Of a stretch of 48,460 bases of DNA, positions 9,971-18,756 are shown piece after piece; the stretch's first letter is position 1, and each line of letters opens with the position of its first letter. Under the pieces are notes generated by a model. It ran no database searches, was not told the origin of the DNA, and saw only the letters and a program-made list of their open reading frames with translations. The DNA lies in the NCBI GenBank assembly GCA_046160825.1, contig JBJXHC010000087.1:1-48460 (forward strand), written 5' to 3'. Source of the DNA: JBJXHC01 sp046160825. Lineage in GTDB: Bacteria; Bacteroidota; Ignavibacteria; UBA10030; UBA6906. Position numbers and translations under genes: made by a program.

Positions 9971-10001
9971 CATCCGAATAGCAACGGATGTTTCTTTTTT
10001 T
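9971..10001 (+). terminator. Orphan intrinsic-terminator-like hairpin on the plus strand
   Basis: CATCCG and CGGATG pair around an 8-nt loop and are followed at once by TTTCTTTTTTT. This is a good rho-independent terminator for plus-strand transcription, but all recognised genes here are on the minus strand. A TATAAT hexamer lies just upstream at 9946-9951, without a clear -35 box. Confidence 0.5.
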
Positions 10002-10055
10002 GAGGAACAACGGTGATGAGATGTTGAAGAAATCAACACACCGGTGAGGCGGGCC

Positions 10056-11285
10056 TCAAGAAGGCTGAAACAGAACCAGAACCTCCATTGTCGACGTTCC
10101 TGGGAACATGTCAAACGGCACCGCGGCTGCAATGGCATACCCGTTGTCCGTCCAGCGTTTGATTTCCTTGGGCATGAGATCAATATTGCAGAAAAGGTGA
10201 AGTACGCGGGCCGGTCGCTTTGCAGCGACATACTCTACCACGCCGTCGGCCACCCCGTTGCGCGGTGGATCCAACAGAACGATATCATCCCGGGTGAGTT
10301 TCTTGAGTGAAACCTGAACAGATTCCTCGGTAAGATCATTTCGCAGGAACCGCGCGTTGGAGATTCTCTGTCGCCGCGCATTCGCAATTGCGGATTGCAC
10401 GGCGCTCGCCGACATTTCTATTCCGACCACACTCTTTACTTTCTCCGCCACCAACAATCCGAACAATCCATGACCGCAGTAGAGATCATACATTGTACAG
10501 TCGTTGTGCGGCTGCAGAAGCTCGATAGCCTTCATCGCCAACTCATCGACAAGAGCAAGGTTAATCTGGGAGAAGGCGAGTGGTGAAAAGAGAAAGCCTC
10601 TGCCAAGTATTCGTTGAAATATATCCGGCTTGCCAAAAAGCTTCCGCAGCGTTTGCCGATCGGAGTTTGCCCCAAGATAGTAGCGACCGTCGGAGTCGTC
10701 CTCGTAGAGAAAAACACCGGTGATGGAATCAAACTTACGGGTCAACGACTTTGATATCGTGTTTGCGGTCGTCACAAGCAGTGGGGTAATCTTTTCAACG
10801 TTGAAGATGATGGAAAATTCAGTATAGTTCCCCTTGATGACAACATAGTTGAGCTTCTCGGCGAAAGGTTTGGTGTGTGGTGAAGTCAGCGCATTGGAAA
10901 TCATTTCATAAATTGCGGTATGTCCCTCAGGTTCAATCACGCATCTGACAACAGTGAAGCTGCCACCTTCGCGTGATTCTGCCGGATCAATCAGCCCGAG
11001 AGTTGTGCCGGTCAGCCGACGGAATGCTTTTCTCTTCGTGACGGTCCGGTAGCCTCGTCCCATCGGTGAGGGCACAAGAGGTTGCAGAGACACATCGGGA
11101 AAATGTTCGCGCCAAAACTTTTGCAGTGCCTGGGTTTTTACCCTCGTTTCCTGTTCGTATGTGATGTCGGCGGCGAGGCACAAGCGGCATTTCTGGTTGC
11201 GTTCAGATTGACACTCACCCGGTGAGAGTATCCGATGAGGAAGAGAAGAGGAGAGTACGGCTGACTGAAGTTGTTCTTCGAACAT
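10056..11285 (-). CDS. SAM-dependent RNA m5U methyltransferase (TrmA/RlmD family)
   Basis: A 409-residue protein. The ATG at 11285 is preferred because the alternative at 11351 lies inside the upstream aminotransferase gene. Neither start has a clear ribosome site, and the stop of that gene lies only 7 nt before 11285. An N-terminal Cys cluster (CQSERNQKCRLC) resembles the Fe-S-binding Cys of RlmD. The C-terminal Rossmann domain has motif I DLYCGHGLFGL, motif IV LLDPPRNG, the nucleophile Cys in LFCN and the general-base Glu in DMFPGTSTMEVL. The family methylates uridine at C5 in tRNA or 23S rRNA; which target applies here is not clear. It is probably co-transcribed with the aminotransferase. 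Confidence 0.88.
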   Translation of the reverse strand: MFEEQLQSAVLSSSLPHRILSPGECQSERNQKCRLCLAADITYEQETRVKTQALQKFWREHFPDVSLQPLVPSPMGRGYRTVTKRKAFRRLTGTTLGLIDPAESREGGSFTVVRCVIEPEGHTAIYEMISNALTSPHTKPFAEKLNYVVIKGNYTEFSIIFNVEKITPLLVTTANTISKSLTRKFDSITGVFLYEDDSDGRYYLGANSDRQTLRKLFGKPDIFQRILGRGFLFSPLAFSQINLALVDELAMKAIELLQPHNDCTMYDLYCGHGLFGLLVAEKVKSVVGIEMSASAVQSAIANARRQRISNARFLRNDLTEESVQVSLKKLTRDDIVLLDPPRNGVADGVVEYVAAKRPARVLHLFCNIDLMPKEIKRWTDNGYAIAAAVPFDMFPGTSTMEVLVLFQPS

Positions 11286-11292
11286 CGGCGGG

Positions 11293-12615
11293 TCAACCGA
11301 CCAGTGAGCCGAGAGCTCGTTGTAATCGCGGTAGCATTCCGCTGATTTCATTCATTGAGACGGCGCCAACTGAAAGCCTGAACCAGCCATCATTCTCTGT
11401 TTTTCCGAAAGCCTGAAAGGGGACGACTGCAAGTTGTGCTTCTTGAAGGAGGTACTTGCGGATATCCTCATTGGTGTGCAAGCGTTCACCAGATGGCGTC
11501 TTCTTCCCGGTGACAGCAAACTGTGTGCTGAGGTATATCGCGCCCATGGGCACGATCGCGTCAATCGGGAGTCCCGCGCTCTTCAAATCGGAGATCCCTT
11601 TGTAGAGAGCATCAAGTCTTGCCTGAATACCGGCCTTCATTTCTTTTTGATATTTGATGATCTCATCGGTGGCGTTGAGGAGCTGGGCTGTAGCACACTG
11701 TTCTGCACGGGGTGCCCACGCGCCAACATGACCAAGAATACTTGCCATCCGCTGCGTAATCTCCTCCGGCGCAACAGTCCAACCGACGCGCACGCCAGTT
11801 GCCGCAAATGCCTTTGATATGCCATCGACGAAGATGGTGTATGGCCGCATCTCCGGTCGGAGCGATACAGGGTTACAGTGCTGTGTTGACCCAAACGTCA
11901 ACATCCAATACACCTGATCGTACAAAAGAAACAACGGTCGTTCGCTGGATGATCGTTGCGCGTTTTCCTCCAGCACAAGATCACAGATTGTTTCAAGTGC
12001 ATCTGGTGTGAATGCAGTTCCTGTGGGGTTGAGTGGCGAGTTGAGTGCCAGCATGCGCGCCCCGCGGATGGGTTCCTCCAGCAACTTTCGTGTCGGAAGA
12101 AACGCATTTTCTTCTCTGCATGTTACAGGCCGCGCTTCGGCGCCAGCGAGATGGCAATAGTGGTTGTTATTCCAGGATGGAACCGGATACACAACGATAT
12201 CTCCCGGATCAAGAATAGCAGTGTATGCTGCGTAAATGCCGGGTCGCGAACCACCCGTGATCAGCACCGACTCCAGCGGGTATTGTAATCCGAGCCAGTG
12301 TTCATAAAATCCCTGAACTGCCTTGCGTAAGGGAAGAATTCCATCGGACGGTGGATAGTTCGTCTCACCCTGGCGAAGCGCTTCCTTGATGTGGGTCTCC
12401 AGGAACCCCGGGATACGAAACTCTCTCGGACTGAAATCGCCCACTGTGAGATTGCAAATTTGTTTTCCGTCGGCGACCATCGATCGTATGTCCGCGGCGA
12501 TCTTGAGGATCTCGGAGCCAATGAGGCCGGAGGCCATGGATGAAACAAGCGAAGGTTTATCTGTGGTGAGAATATCAATATCCGTTGAAGGAGGGGTTCG
12601 AGTCGTCAGGCTCAT
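11293..12615 (-). CDS. Class I/II PLP-dependent aminotransferase
   Basis: A 440-residue fold-type I aminotransferase. The N-terminal half carries NLTVGDFSP and the cofactor-binding GGSRPGIYAAY region. NSPLNPTG is the conserved Asn-Pro motif, and the Schiff-base Lys lies in GISKAFAATGVRVGW. The C-terminal FRLSVG Arg binds the substrate carboxylate. The length fits aspartate/aromatic aminotransferases, but the amino-acid specificity cannot be read from sequence. A sigma-70-like promoter lies about 37 nt upstream. The gene is followed at 7 nt by the RNA methyltransferase, so the two probably form an operon. Confidence 0.9.
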   Translation of the reverse strand: MSLTTRTPPSTDIDILTTDKPSLVSSMASGLIGSEILKIAADIRSMVADGKQICNLTVGDFSPREFRIPGFLETHIKEALRQGETNYPPSDGILPLRKAVQGFYEHWLGLQYPLESVLITGGSRPGIYAAYTAILDPGDIVVYPVPSWNNNHYCHLAGAEARPVTCREENAFLPTRKLLEEPIRGARMLALNSPLNPTGTAFTPDALETICDLVLEENAQRSSSERPLFLLYDQVYWMLTFGSTQHCNPVSLRPEMRPYTIFVDGISKAFAATGVRVGWTVAPEEITQRMASILGHVGAWAPRAEQCATAQLLNATDEIIKYQKEMKAGIQARLDALYKGISDLKSAGLPIDAIVPMGAIYLSTQFAVTGKKTPSGERLHTNEDIRKYLLQEAQLAVVPFQAFGKTENDGWFRLSVGAVSMNEISGMLPRLQRALGSLVG

Positions 12616-12651
12616 TCGGGTGGTCAGTGTGTGGGACGAACATTTGACTTC

Positions 12652-12680
12652 AATATACCAAAAAAGACCAAAGCTCCCAA
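12652..12680 (-). promoter_or_regulatory. Sigma-70-like promoter of the aminotransferase operon
   Basis: On the minus strand TTGGGA (12680-12675), a 17-nt spacer and TATATT (12657-12652) are followed by the aminotransferase ATG at 12615, giving a leader of about 30 nt. It separates this operon from the upstream PP2C operon. Confidence 0.6.
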
Positions 12681-12698
12681 TACAACAATCGCGAAAAT

Positions 12699-13535
12699 CT
12701 ATACCATGGGGTCAATGCTCGGAACAACATAGCTGTCCAGCGCACTCATGCTGATGTGCATTCTTTCCAATGGTGCGATTTGAAGGACCCGGCCAATGAT
12801 GACGCTCATATTGTCAGTGCTTCCATTGGTGGTTGCCGCTGCCACCAGCTCACGCGCGCAATTGGTAATATCCTGTCCGCGAACAATCTCGCTGATGTCG
12901 TTATCCGACAACACGTCGGTGATCCCATCAGTACACATCAGGATGATGTCCTCGGGTTCAATACGCAGGATTTGAATGTGTGGTGATATATGTCGCTGAA
13001 CACCCAACGCCTGAGTCAGCGCGTGTGACAGGCCCCGTCGCCGCTGCACTATGCCGGGAAGCTCGTATGCGGTTGAATCATCTGCCGTCTTGAGCAACTT
13101 TGCTCCCTGCCGAAAGACATATGCTCTGCTGTCGCCCACGTTTGCCGTAATAAGGTATTGCCGGGTTATTAATCCTGTAACGACTGTGCTGCCCATACCG
13201 ACAAGCGTGCTGGATGTACGGGCTGCATCGTGCATCATGGAGTTGGTTGCTTGAATCGCTTCTTGCATTGCCTCAAGTCTGTTTTCCGCGGTATTCCTGA
13301 AGAAAAATGCCGGAACGTGCTCTGCGACCATCCTGCTTGCAACTTCACCGGCATTGTGTCCGCCGAGACCATCAGCAACAACGAGGAGCGTTCCGCCGCA
13401 CGGTTGGTTGTGGTCCGTAACATGGACCGCAAGACTGTCTTCATTCACACTGCAAGCCGGTCCCTTATCGCTGAGAGCCGCGATTGCTAGCCGCCCACCT
13501 GACACATGTTCCGGGCTTTGGTATCTCTCGACCAT
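12699..13535 (-). CDS. PP2C-family Ser/Thr protein phosphatase
   Basis: A 278-residue bacterial PPM/PP2C phosphatase. Visible motifs are SDKGPACSVNED (22-33), VADGLGGHNAGEVAS, GSTVVTGL, NVGDSRAYV, LTQALG, CTDGITDVLSD and STDNMSVI, which supply the metal-binding Asp residues. In motif 1 the usual phosphate-contacting Arg (SDxGxxRxxNED) is Cys28. The protein is the last gene of a four-gene operon, 33 nt after the histidine kinase. A Ser/Thr kinase gene lies about 5 kb upstream, so this phosphatase is a plausible partner; that pairing is inference. No membrane segment is seen, so it is probably cytosolic. Confidence 0.92.
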   Translation of the reverse strand: MVERYQSPEHVSGGRLAIAALSDKGPACSVNEDSLAVHVTDHNQPCGGTLLVVADGLGGHNAGEVASRMVAEHVPAFFFRNTAENRLEAMQEAIQATNSMMHDAARTSSTLVGMGSTVVTGLITRQYLITANVGDSRAYVFRQGAKLLKTADDSTAYELPGIVQRRRGLSHALTQALGVQRHISPHIQILRIEPEDIILMCTDGITDVLSDNDISEIVRGQDITNCARELVAAATTNGSTDNMSVIIGRVLQIAPLERMHISMSALDSYVVPSIDPMV

Positions 13536-13568
13536 ATCACTCCAAGACCTGTTGTGTGGACGAGAAGG

Positions 13569-14882
13569 TTAGTTGGATGTTTTAGGTGTTTCAGTCCGCA
13601 CGGGAAAATGCATGAGAAACGTCGTACCGTCACCTTTACGGGAGCGCACATGGATTGTCCCGCCGTGATGCTCGATGATCTGCTTGCAGATGCGAAGCCC
13701 GTATCCATGGCCATCGACCTTGGTGGTAATCTTTTCTGTGAAGAGTCTGTTCCGGACGTCTTCATCAATGCCGGGTCCATTATCTTTTACCTGCAGGAGG
13801 ATGGCATGTTCGATGAGGTTGTATTCAGTGCTCAAAGTAATCGTTGCGTCGCTACGCGCTTCAGCCGCGTTGTTCACCAGATTCAACAACACTTGCTGTA
13901 TCTGGTCCTGGTCCAGTGGAATCTCCGGGAGGTCGTCCGCAAGGTTTATCACAAGGTTGGTCTGCTTGAACTTTGGCAGCACGCGAATAAAATCAATAAA
14001 GTCCGTGATGACAGTGTTGGGGTTCCCGGGAATGGGATCCTGCGTTGCGCGATTGCGTGTGAGAAGGCTCTGTGAGAATCCTTGAATCTTGCGGACGCCC
14101 GTCATGGTCTTCTCAACGATTCCTTTGATCTCCTCCGGAGAGATGCGGTCTACACGGCGCTGGAGCACCTGGAGATTCAGGAGAACGACCGCGACCAGGT
14201 TCTTCAACTCATGACTCACCTCGGCGGCCATCTCACCCTTCATCGCCATTCGCTCGAACTTGATGATCTGTTCGTTCGCCTGCTTCAGGTCATCATATGT
14301 GTCTTTGAGATCCTTGTAGAGCCGTGCATTCTTGATAGCAATGGCTGCCTGGCCGGCAAGAATCTCGAAGAGGTGTAACACATCAGCTTTATCCACGGAC
14401 TGGATAAACTTGCTGTCAACGTAGATCACTCCGATACTGTCTTCCTGTGTCCGCACCGGGCTGCAAAGAATCGTCTGGAGTTCCAGGTTCATGATGCTTT
14501 GTCTCCGTTCGAAACGCTCATCAGTCAAAGCGCTTTCGATACAGATGGACTCCCTGGTCGTAAACACGTCCTCCAGCACGCTGGAACTGACCTGGAAGGT
14601 GTCCGGTGCTATTGTCTCGCCCTCCGCGCTTCGTGCCACAGCAAACTCCAACTTCCCTTCGGGGTTGGCAAGCATCAGGAATCCACGTTCCGCGTGCGTG
14701 ATGCGGATCGCCTCATCGACCACCAGGTCGAGCACGTCTGAAAGAACAAGTGATGTATTGATTTTGCGAACGACATTGAGAATAGTCTCGAGGTCATGTG
14801 CGCGGGGGCGAAGCTGAGTGTTCAGCGTTGCCGCACCGGTCTGTTCCTGGAGTTCCTGTTCGATAAGATCGTCGAAATTCAT
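13569..14882 (-). CDS. GAF-domain sensor histidine kinase
   Basis: A 437-residue soluble histidine kinase. A GAF domain spans about residues 43-190, followed by a coiled-coil linker. The H box has the phospho-acceptor H224 in EVSHELKN, the N box is NLVNNAAEA, G1 is DNGPGID, the F box is RLFTEKITTK and G2 is GHGYGLRI. There is no membrane segment or signal peptide, so it probably senses a cytoplasmic small molecule or protein. The gene starts 1 nt after the TPR gene, pointing to translational coupling and probably a physical partnership. No response regulator lies in the same operon; the nearest candidates are the two sigma-54 activators at 8424 and 17314. Confidence 0.92.
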   Translation of the reverse strand: MNFDDLIEQELQEQTGAATLNTQLRPRAHDLETILNVVRKINTSLVLSDVLDLVVDEAIRITHAERGFLMLANPEGKLEFAVARSAEGETIAPDTFQVSSSVLEDVFTTRESICIESALTDERFERRQSIMNLELQTILCSPVRTQEDSIGVIYVDSKFIQSVDKADVLHLFEILAGQAAIAIKNARLYKDLKDTYDDLKQANEQIIKFERMAMKGEMAAEVSHELKNLVAVVLLNLQVLQRRVDRISPEEIKGIVEKTMTGVRKIQGFSQSLLTRNRATQDPIPGNPNTVITDFIDFIRVLPKFKQTNLVINLADDLPEIPLDQDQIQQVLLNLVNNAAEARSDATITLSTEYNLIEHAILLQVKDNGPGIDEDVRNRLFTEKITTKVDGHGYGLRICKQIIEHHGGTIHVRSRKGDGTTFLMHFPVRTETPKTSN

Positions 14883-14883
14883 T

Positions 14884-16140
14884 TCATGTCCCCTGGGTGG
14901 TTTTCATTTTTCTGACGACAAAGTGTTTCAGTTCCTCGATTGCACGATCTGCCTCGCTTGTCGCTCCCACGCGGAGGAGACACACCCGTGCCTGTTCGAA
15001 TGCCTCCTGAGCCGCTGCGGCATTTCTCCGTTTCTTCTCGAGGAAGCCGATCTCGATATACGTTTCTCCCGTATTGAGTTCGTTGTTGAGTTCGAGGTTG
15101 ATACGAAGACTTGTGTCGAGATACGATCTGCTGAACGCATACTGTTTGAGTTCACGATACACCATGCCTTTTATCTTGTAGGCATCCGCAATGCTGAGCC
15201 TGTCATTGGTCCGCGTGAACGCTTCCATTGCCTGGTGGACAAGCTTGAGAGCGGTGGCGAGGTCGTTCATCCGAAAAAAAGCAGTTGCCTTTCCAAGATT
15301 CGCGAGTCCGCCCAGGTTGATATTCCCGATTGCCGCACTGAGTTCCTGGCTCGCGCCAAACTCACGCAGCGCGTCCGTTGTGATTCCCTTGCTCAAATAA
15401 CTCATCCCAACATTGTGATGAAGCGCTGAGAGACGACCCACATCTCCGACTTCCTCGAAATGCGCCTGCGCGCGCTTGAAATGACCGATTGCCCTGTCGG
15501 GTTGGGAAAGAATGTTATAGACGATGCCAAGGTTCATCAACACTGAGCCGGTCATCAAGGACTGATCGTTCCGTTCGAGCGCTTCGAGTGCTCGTCCAAA
15601 ATGTGCCTGTGCCAGACCGAGTTTCCCCTGTTCAACACAAATAGTCCCAAGAATATTTTCGACTTGCGCTCGTGCAACCTGGTTGTGGAGGGTGAGGAAC
15701 AACTGCCGGCTCCGATTGAGATCGCTGTTCGCTAATTTCCATTTTCCCTGTCGCGCATAGATGTCTCCGCGTTTCATCAGTCCTTCGGCGAGCATCGCAG
15801 TATCCTGTCGCTCTTCAGCACACACGAGGGCGACTGTATAGGTCTCTTCGGCAAATTGACCGTCGCCATGCTCGTGAAAGAGATTTCCCATCGCGACAAG
15901 TATCTGCGGCAGGTCTTCCTTGCGGAGTGTGTTTCGGCACAGGGTGATGAGGTGGTCTGCCCTCTCCCGGTCAGCGCTTCCAAATTGTTGTGAACTGTTG
16001 TCTTGCCGTTTTCCACCAATCAGCCGTCGCTCAAGTGCCTCAAGGCGTCGCATACTGGTCATGAACCGGGCAACGACACGCGGCTCGCACTTGGTTTTGA
16101 CAAGCCTGATAAGTTCCTGTTCTACATGGTTGGTTTTCAT
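14884..16140 (-). CDS. Tetratricopeptide-repeat protein
   Basis: A 418-residue protein starting MKTNHVEQEL. The start at 16140 is preferred over 16167, which would overlap the preceding gene. From about residue 70 onward it consists of some 8-9 TPR units recognisable by A-x-x-x-(F/Y) patterns such as LGLAQAHFGRALEAL and PDRAIGHFKRAQAHF. No signal peptide or other domain is seen. TPR arrays bind proteins or peptides. Its place between a lipoprotein gene (10 nt gap) and a histidine kinase gene (1 nt gap) suggests a scaffold or sensory adaptor for the kinase. Confidence 0.85.
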   Translation of the reverse strand: MKTNHVEQELIRLVKTKCEPRVVARFMTSMRRLEALERRLIGGKRQDNSSQQFGSADRERADHLITLCRNTLRKEDLPQILVAMGNLFHEHGDGQFAEETYTVALVCAEERQDTAMLAEGLMKRGDIYARQGKWKLANSDLNRSRQLFLTLHNQVARAQVENILGTICVEQGKLGLAQAHFGRALEALERNDQSLMTGSVLMNLGIVYNILSQPDRAIGHFKRAQAHFEEVGDVGRLSALHHNVGMSYLSKGITTDALREFGASQELSAAIGNINLGGLANLGKATAFFRMNDLATALKLVHQAMEAFTRTNDRLSIADAYKIKGMVYRELKQYAFSRSYLDTSLRINLELNNELNTGETYIEIGFLEKKRRNAAAAQEAFEQARVCLLRVGATSEADRAIEELKHFVVRKMKTTQGT

Positions 16141-16150
16141 GGGATTCCGT

Positions 16151-17095
16151 TTATCGTGCGAATGCATAACGTGAAAAATGGCTGAGTCGCACCACCAGCC
16201 GCTGGTTTACACGGTCGATTTCCGACGGTAGCAGTTCCCAAGCGTGTGTACTCTGGTTATGGTAGTAGAACTTCGTGCCGTTGACGTTGCCTCTGGTGAG
16301 TCCGGCCTCAACAAAGGGGATATACAACGTGATCGGTGACTGGAATGTGATGCCTTCCGGGCCGAATTCATAAAGACGATTCAACCCCCCGGGTAGATCA
16401 TTGGGAGTTGAAGCTGACATTCGGAAAACTATTGTTGCAGTGTCGGTCAATGCGCCCGGAGGAAATACTAGGGATGCCGTTCGCACAGAGACGGTACCAC
16501 CTCCCGGGCCGATGACCGCGGATGAAACCCATGTTGTATCAAATGAAATTGCATACACACCATTCCGTCGAATAAAGTAATCCAGCTCGCGGCTATCTGT
16601 CTGTAGTTGTTGTTGGAGTTCCCACGTACCCGTCAAGTCATTCTTGCGGAACAAAAAATAATCGATACCGCTTGGAAGGTCGGCCGGGAGCCCCGCATCC
16701 TCCGCATCTATTCTCACCCTCACAGGTTGCAAGAACGCTACATCCGGTGTTGCGCCGAAAATGAAAGCTCTTGGGATGAGCGGTATCGCTGTTGTATCCA
16801 AATCACAAATTGAGAAACAAACTGAGGTTGGAATGAGTACGGAGTTATTGTTGTATTTCACTTGCGAATTGAGGGTGGAAAGAGTGAGGTTCGAAGTTGG
16901 CAACAATACACCTATTGCGGTAGCGCATCCGATGGTGTCCGGTCTGGGATCACCTCCGGCATTTGTCACCACAGAATTGAACTCATTCAAGGAACTCACT
17001 GGATCGGACGCGGCATTGAATCGTCCCTCACATCCCGTGGCGATTGTCAGTGTCACAGCCAGGCCAGCAAGAAGCATGTGTGCATTATTTTTCAT
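16151..17095 (-). CDS. Lipoprotein with ZU5-like domain
   Basis: A 314-residue protein with a type II signal peptide: MKNNAHMLLAGLAVTL... ending in the lipobox IATGC, so it is probably anchored in a membrane facing the periplasm or surface. Around residues 190-265 a ZU5-like pattern is visible (IGPGGGTVSV, LVFPPGALTDTATI, YEFGPEGITF). The rest is beta-rich and unrecognised. An AGGGGG site precedes the ATG. It is the first gene of the operon lipoprotein-TPR-histidine kinase-PP2C, so it might be an envelope input to the circuit; that is inference. Confidence 0.82.
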   Translation of the reverse strand: MKNNAHMLLAGLAVTLTIATGCEGRFNAASDPVSSLNEFNSVVTNAGGDPRPDTIGCATAIGVLLPTSNLTLSTLNSQVKYNNNSVLIPTSVCFSICDLDTTAIPLIPRAFIFGATPDVAFLQPVRVRIDAEDAGLPADLPSGIDYFLFRKNDLTGTWELQQQLQTDSRELDYFIRRNGVYAISFDTTWVSSAVIGPGGGTVSVRTASLVFPPGALTDTATIVFRMSASTPNDLPGGLNRLYEFGPEGITFQSPITLYIPFVEAGLTRGNVNGTKFYYHNQSTHAWELLPSEIDRVNQRLVVRLSHFSRYAFAR

Positions 17096-17144
17096 GGGAC
17101 CCCCTACTTGTTTTTAGGCTCACAAACATTCATGACTAAAGAGA

Positions 17145-17160
17145 TCCAATCTCTATGCCA
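17145..17160 (-). promoter_or_regulatory. Weak sigma-54-like element upstream of the lipoprotein operon
   Basis: On the minus strand TGGCAT, 5 nt, TTGGA: the -24 GG and the spacing fit the sigma-54 consensus (TGGCAC-N5-TTGCA), but the -12 GC reads GG. It sits about 50 nt before the lipoprotein ATG. No convincing sigma-70 promoter was seen in this 218-nt gap, and sigma-54 activators are encoded on both sides. Confidence 0.25.
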
Positions 17161-17313
17161 GTAGTGCTCGAACAATGGAATATGCGATTACGGGGCGAGG
17201 AGGGCACTTTCTTGAATCATGGAGGCGAGAGCTGGAAACCAGGAGGAACATTGCGACGTGATGGATATCAACGGGTGCAATGATTCGATGCACCGGTGGT
17301 ACATTGCGTTACA

Positions 17314-18741
17314 TTATCGATCTTCTCCGCCACGGAGAATCCTGTCAAGGCGGGGTCTGGAAATCTTAAGGATGCGAGCCGCCTTTACCTTATTCCCGCC
17401 GGCATACTGGAGCACTTTCCGGATGAGCTGCAACTGTATTTCCTCCACCGATGCATGACTTATTGGGGCGAGGATAGCGATCGTATCACTGCTGTTTGTG
17501 TTCTGCGTGTTGGATGTGATTACGGGAGCACCCTTCTGTTTTTCCTTGCGGTGCTTGTGTGGCGCGAACTCAAAATCATGTTCAGTGATCCAATCACCCT
17601 CCTCAAGAAGGACTGCGCGTTCGATACAGTGTTTCAGCTCGCGCACGTTTCCCTCCCAGGCATGATCCATGAGTGTATGGAGTGCCTGGTGGGTAATGCC
17701 TTTGATGTTCTTGGCATACGTCCCGTTAAATGTCTTCAGAAAACCTTCAGCAAGACGCGGAATGTCTTCCTTCCGTTCGCGTAACGATGGAAGTTCCAGC
17801 GGGAGAATCTTGAGCCGGTGATACAGATCGCGCCGGAACTCACCGCTCTGCATCTTGGCTTCGAGGTCCGCACTCGTCGCCGCGATGATACGGGCACGCA
17901 CGGGAATATCACGGATGCCACCGACACGTCGCATGATCCGATCCTCGATCACCTTGAGCAACTTCGATTGCATCGCCAGGGAGATGTCGCCAATCTCATC
18001 AAGGAATATTGTCCCGTCACCAGCCAGTTCGAACAACCCGATCTTCTTCTCCTTTGCGTCTGTGAACGCCCCTTTTTCATATCCGAAGAGCTCGCTTTCC
18101 AGGAGCGTTTCCGGAAGTGCCGAGCATGCGATATCCACGAACGGACTGGAACTGGCATGTCCGTTGTAATGCACGGCTCGGGCAAAGAGCTCCTTTCCGG
18201 TTCCCGTTTCACCGGTGATCAACACTGTCATCGTCCGGTTTTTGATGACCTTGTGTGCACGGTCGATCGTGGTCTTGAGAATTTGTGAGTCCCCGATGAT
18301 ATGGTGGAAGTCGTACACCTGCTGCTGAAGTTGTTGATACTTCTCTTTTCCTTTGCGAGCGTGCCATTTGTTGTGCAGCAGGGTTATCTGTTCAGTGATC
18401 TTTCTCCGTTCTTCGGGGAGAAGAAAATATGAAGTAATCCCGATTTTTGTGAGTTCCACCGCGGAAGCGTGGTCTGCTGCATTGGTCAAAGCGATGATCG
18501 GCACGTCAGCGTAGGATGAGGCGAATTCCCTGACGCTCTCTCGCAACTGCATGGTGTCCCGATTGACGTCCAGCAAAACGAGACTCGGGGCATGAAAGAG
18601 CGCCCTTCCCGCGAGAAATGTTGGCGTGGAGGAAAATTGTAAATGCGCACCGACTTCGCCCGGTATGAGCCGTCGTACTTTTCCCATCACTTCTTTCTTT
18701 CCACACAACAGTATTGTGAAACGGGGTTTACCTGCAACCAC
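17314..18741 (-). CDS. NtrC-type sigma-54 activator with degenerate receiver
   Basis: A 475-residue enhancer-binding protein. The N-terminal 120 residues have a receiver-like fold with D58 (LVLLDVN), but the N-terminal acidic pair (ILLCGKKE) and the conserved Lys (SYFLLPEE) are missing. Phosphorylation is therefore doubtful. The AAA+ domain is complete: Walker A GETGTGKE (177-184), GAFTDA (224-229), Walker B IFLDEIG (245-251), and RRDLYHRL with an Arg finger. A Fis-type helix-turn-helix (NKVKAARILKISRPRLDRIL) ends the protein. It is the last gene of the transporter-kinase operon, 15 nt after the Ser/Thr kinase gene, so the kinase may be its control input. Confidence 0.92.
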   Translation of the reverse strand: MVAGKPRFTILLCGKKEVMGKVRRLIPGEVGAHLQFSSTPTFLAGRALFHAPSLVLLDVNRDTMQLRESVREFASSYADVPIIALTNAADHASAVELTKIGITSYFLLPEERRKITEQITLLHNKWHARKGKEKYQQLQQQVYDFHHIIGDSQILKTTIDRAHKVIKNRTMTVLITGETGTGKELFARAVHYNGHASSSPFVDIACSALPETLLESELFGYEKGAFTDAKEKKIGLFELAGDGTIFLDEIGDISLAMQSKLLKVIEDRIMRRVGGIRDIPVRARIIAATSADLEAKMQSGEFRRDLYHRLKILPLELPSLRERKEDIPRLAEGFLKTFNGTYAKNIKGITHQALHTLMDHAWEGNVRELKHCIERAVLLEEGDWITEHDFEFAPHKHRKEKQKGAPVITSNTQNTNSSDTIAILAPISHASVEEIQLQLIRKVLQYAGGNKVKAARILKISRPRLDRILRGGEDR

Positions 18742-18756
18742 TCGAAAGTCCAGCTC

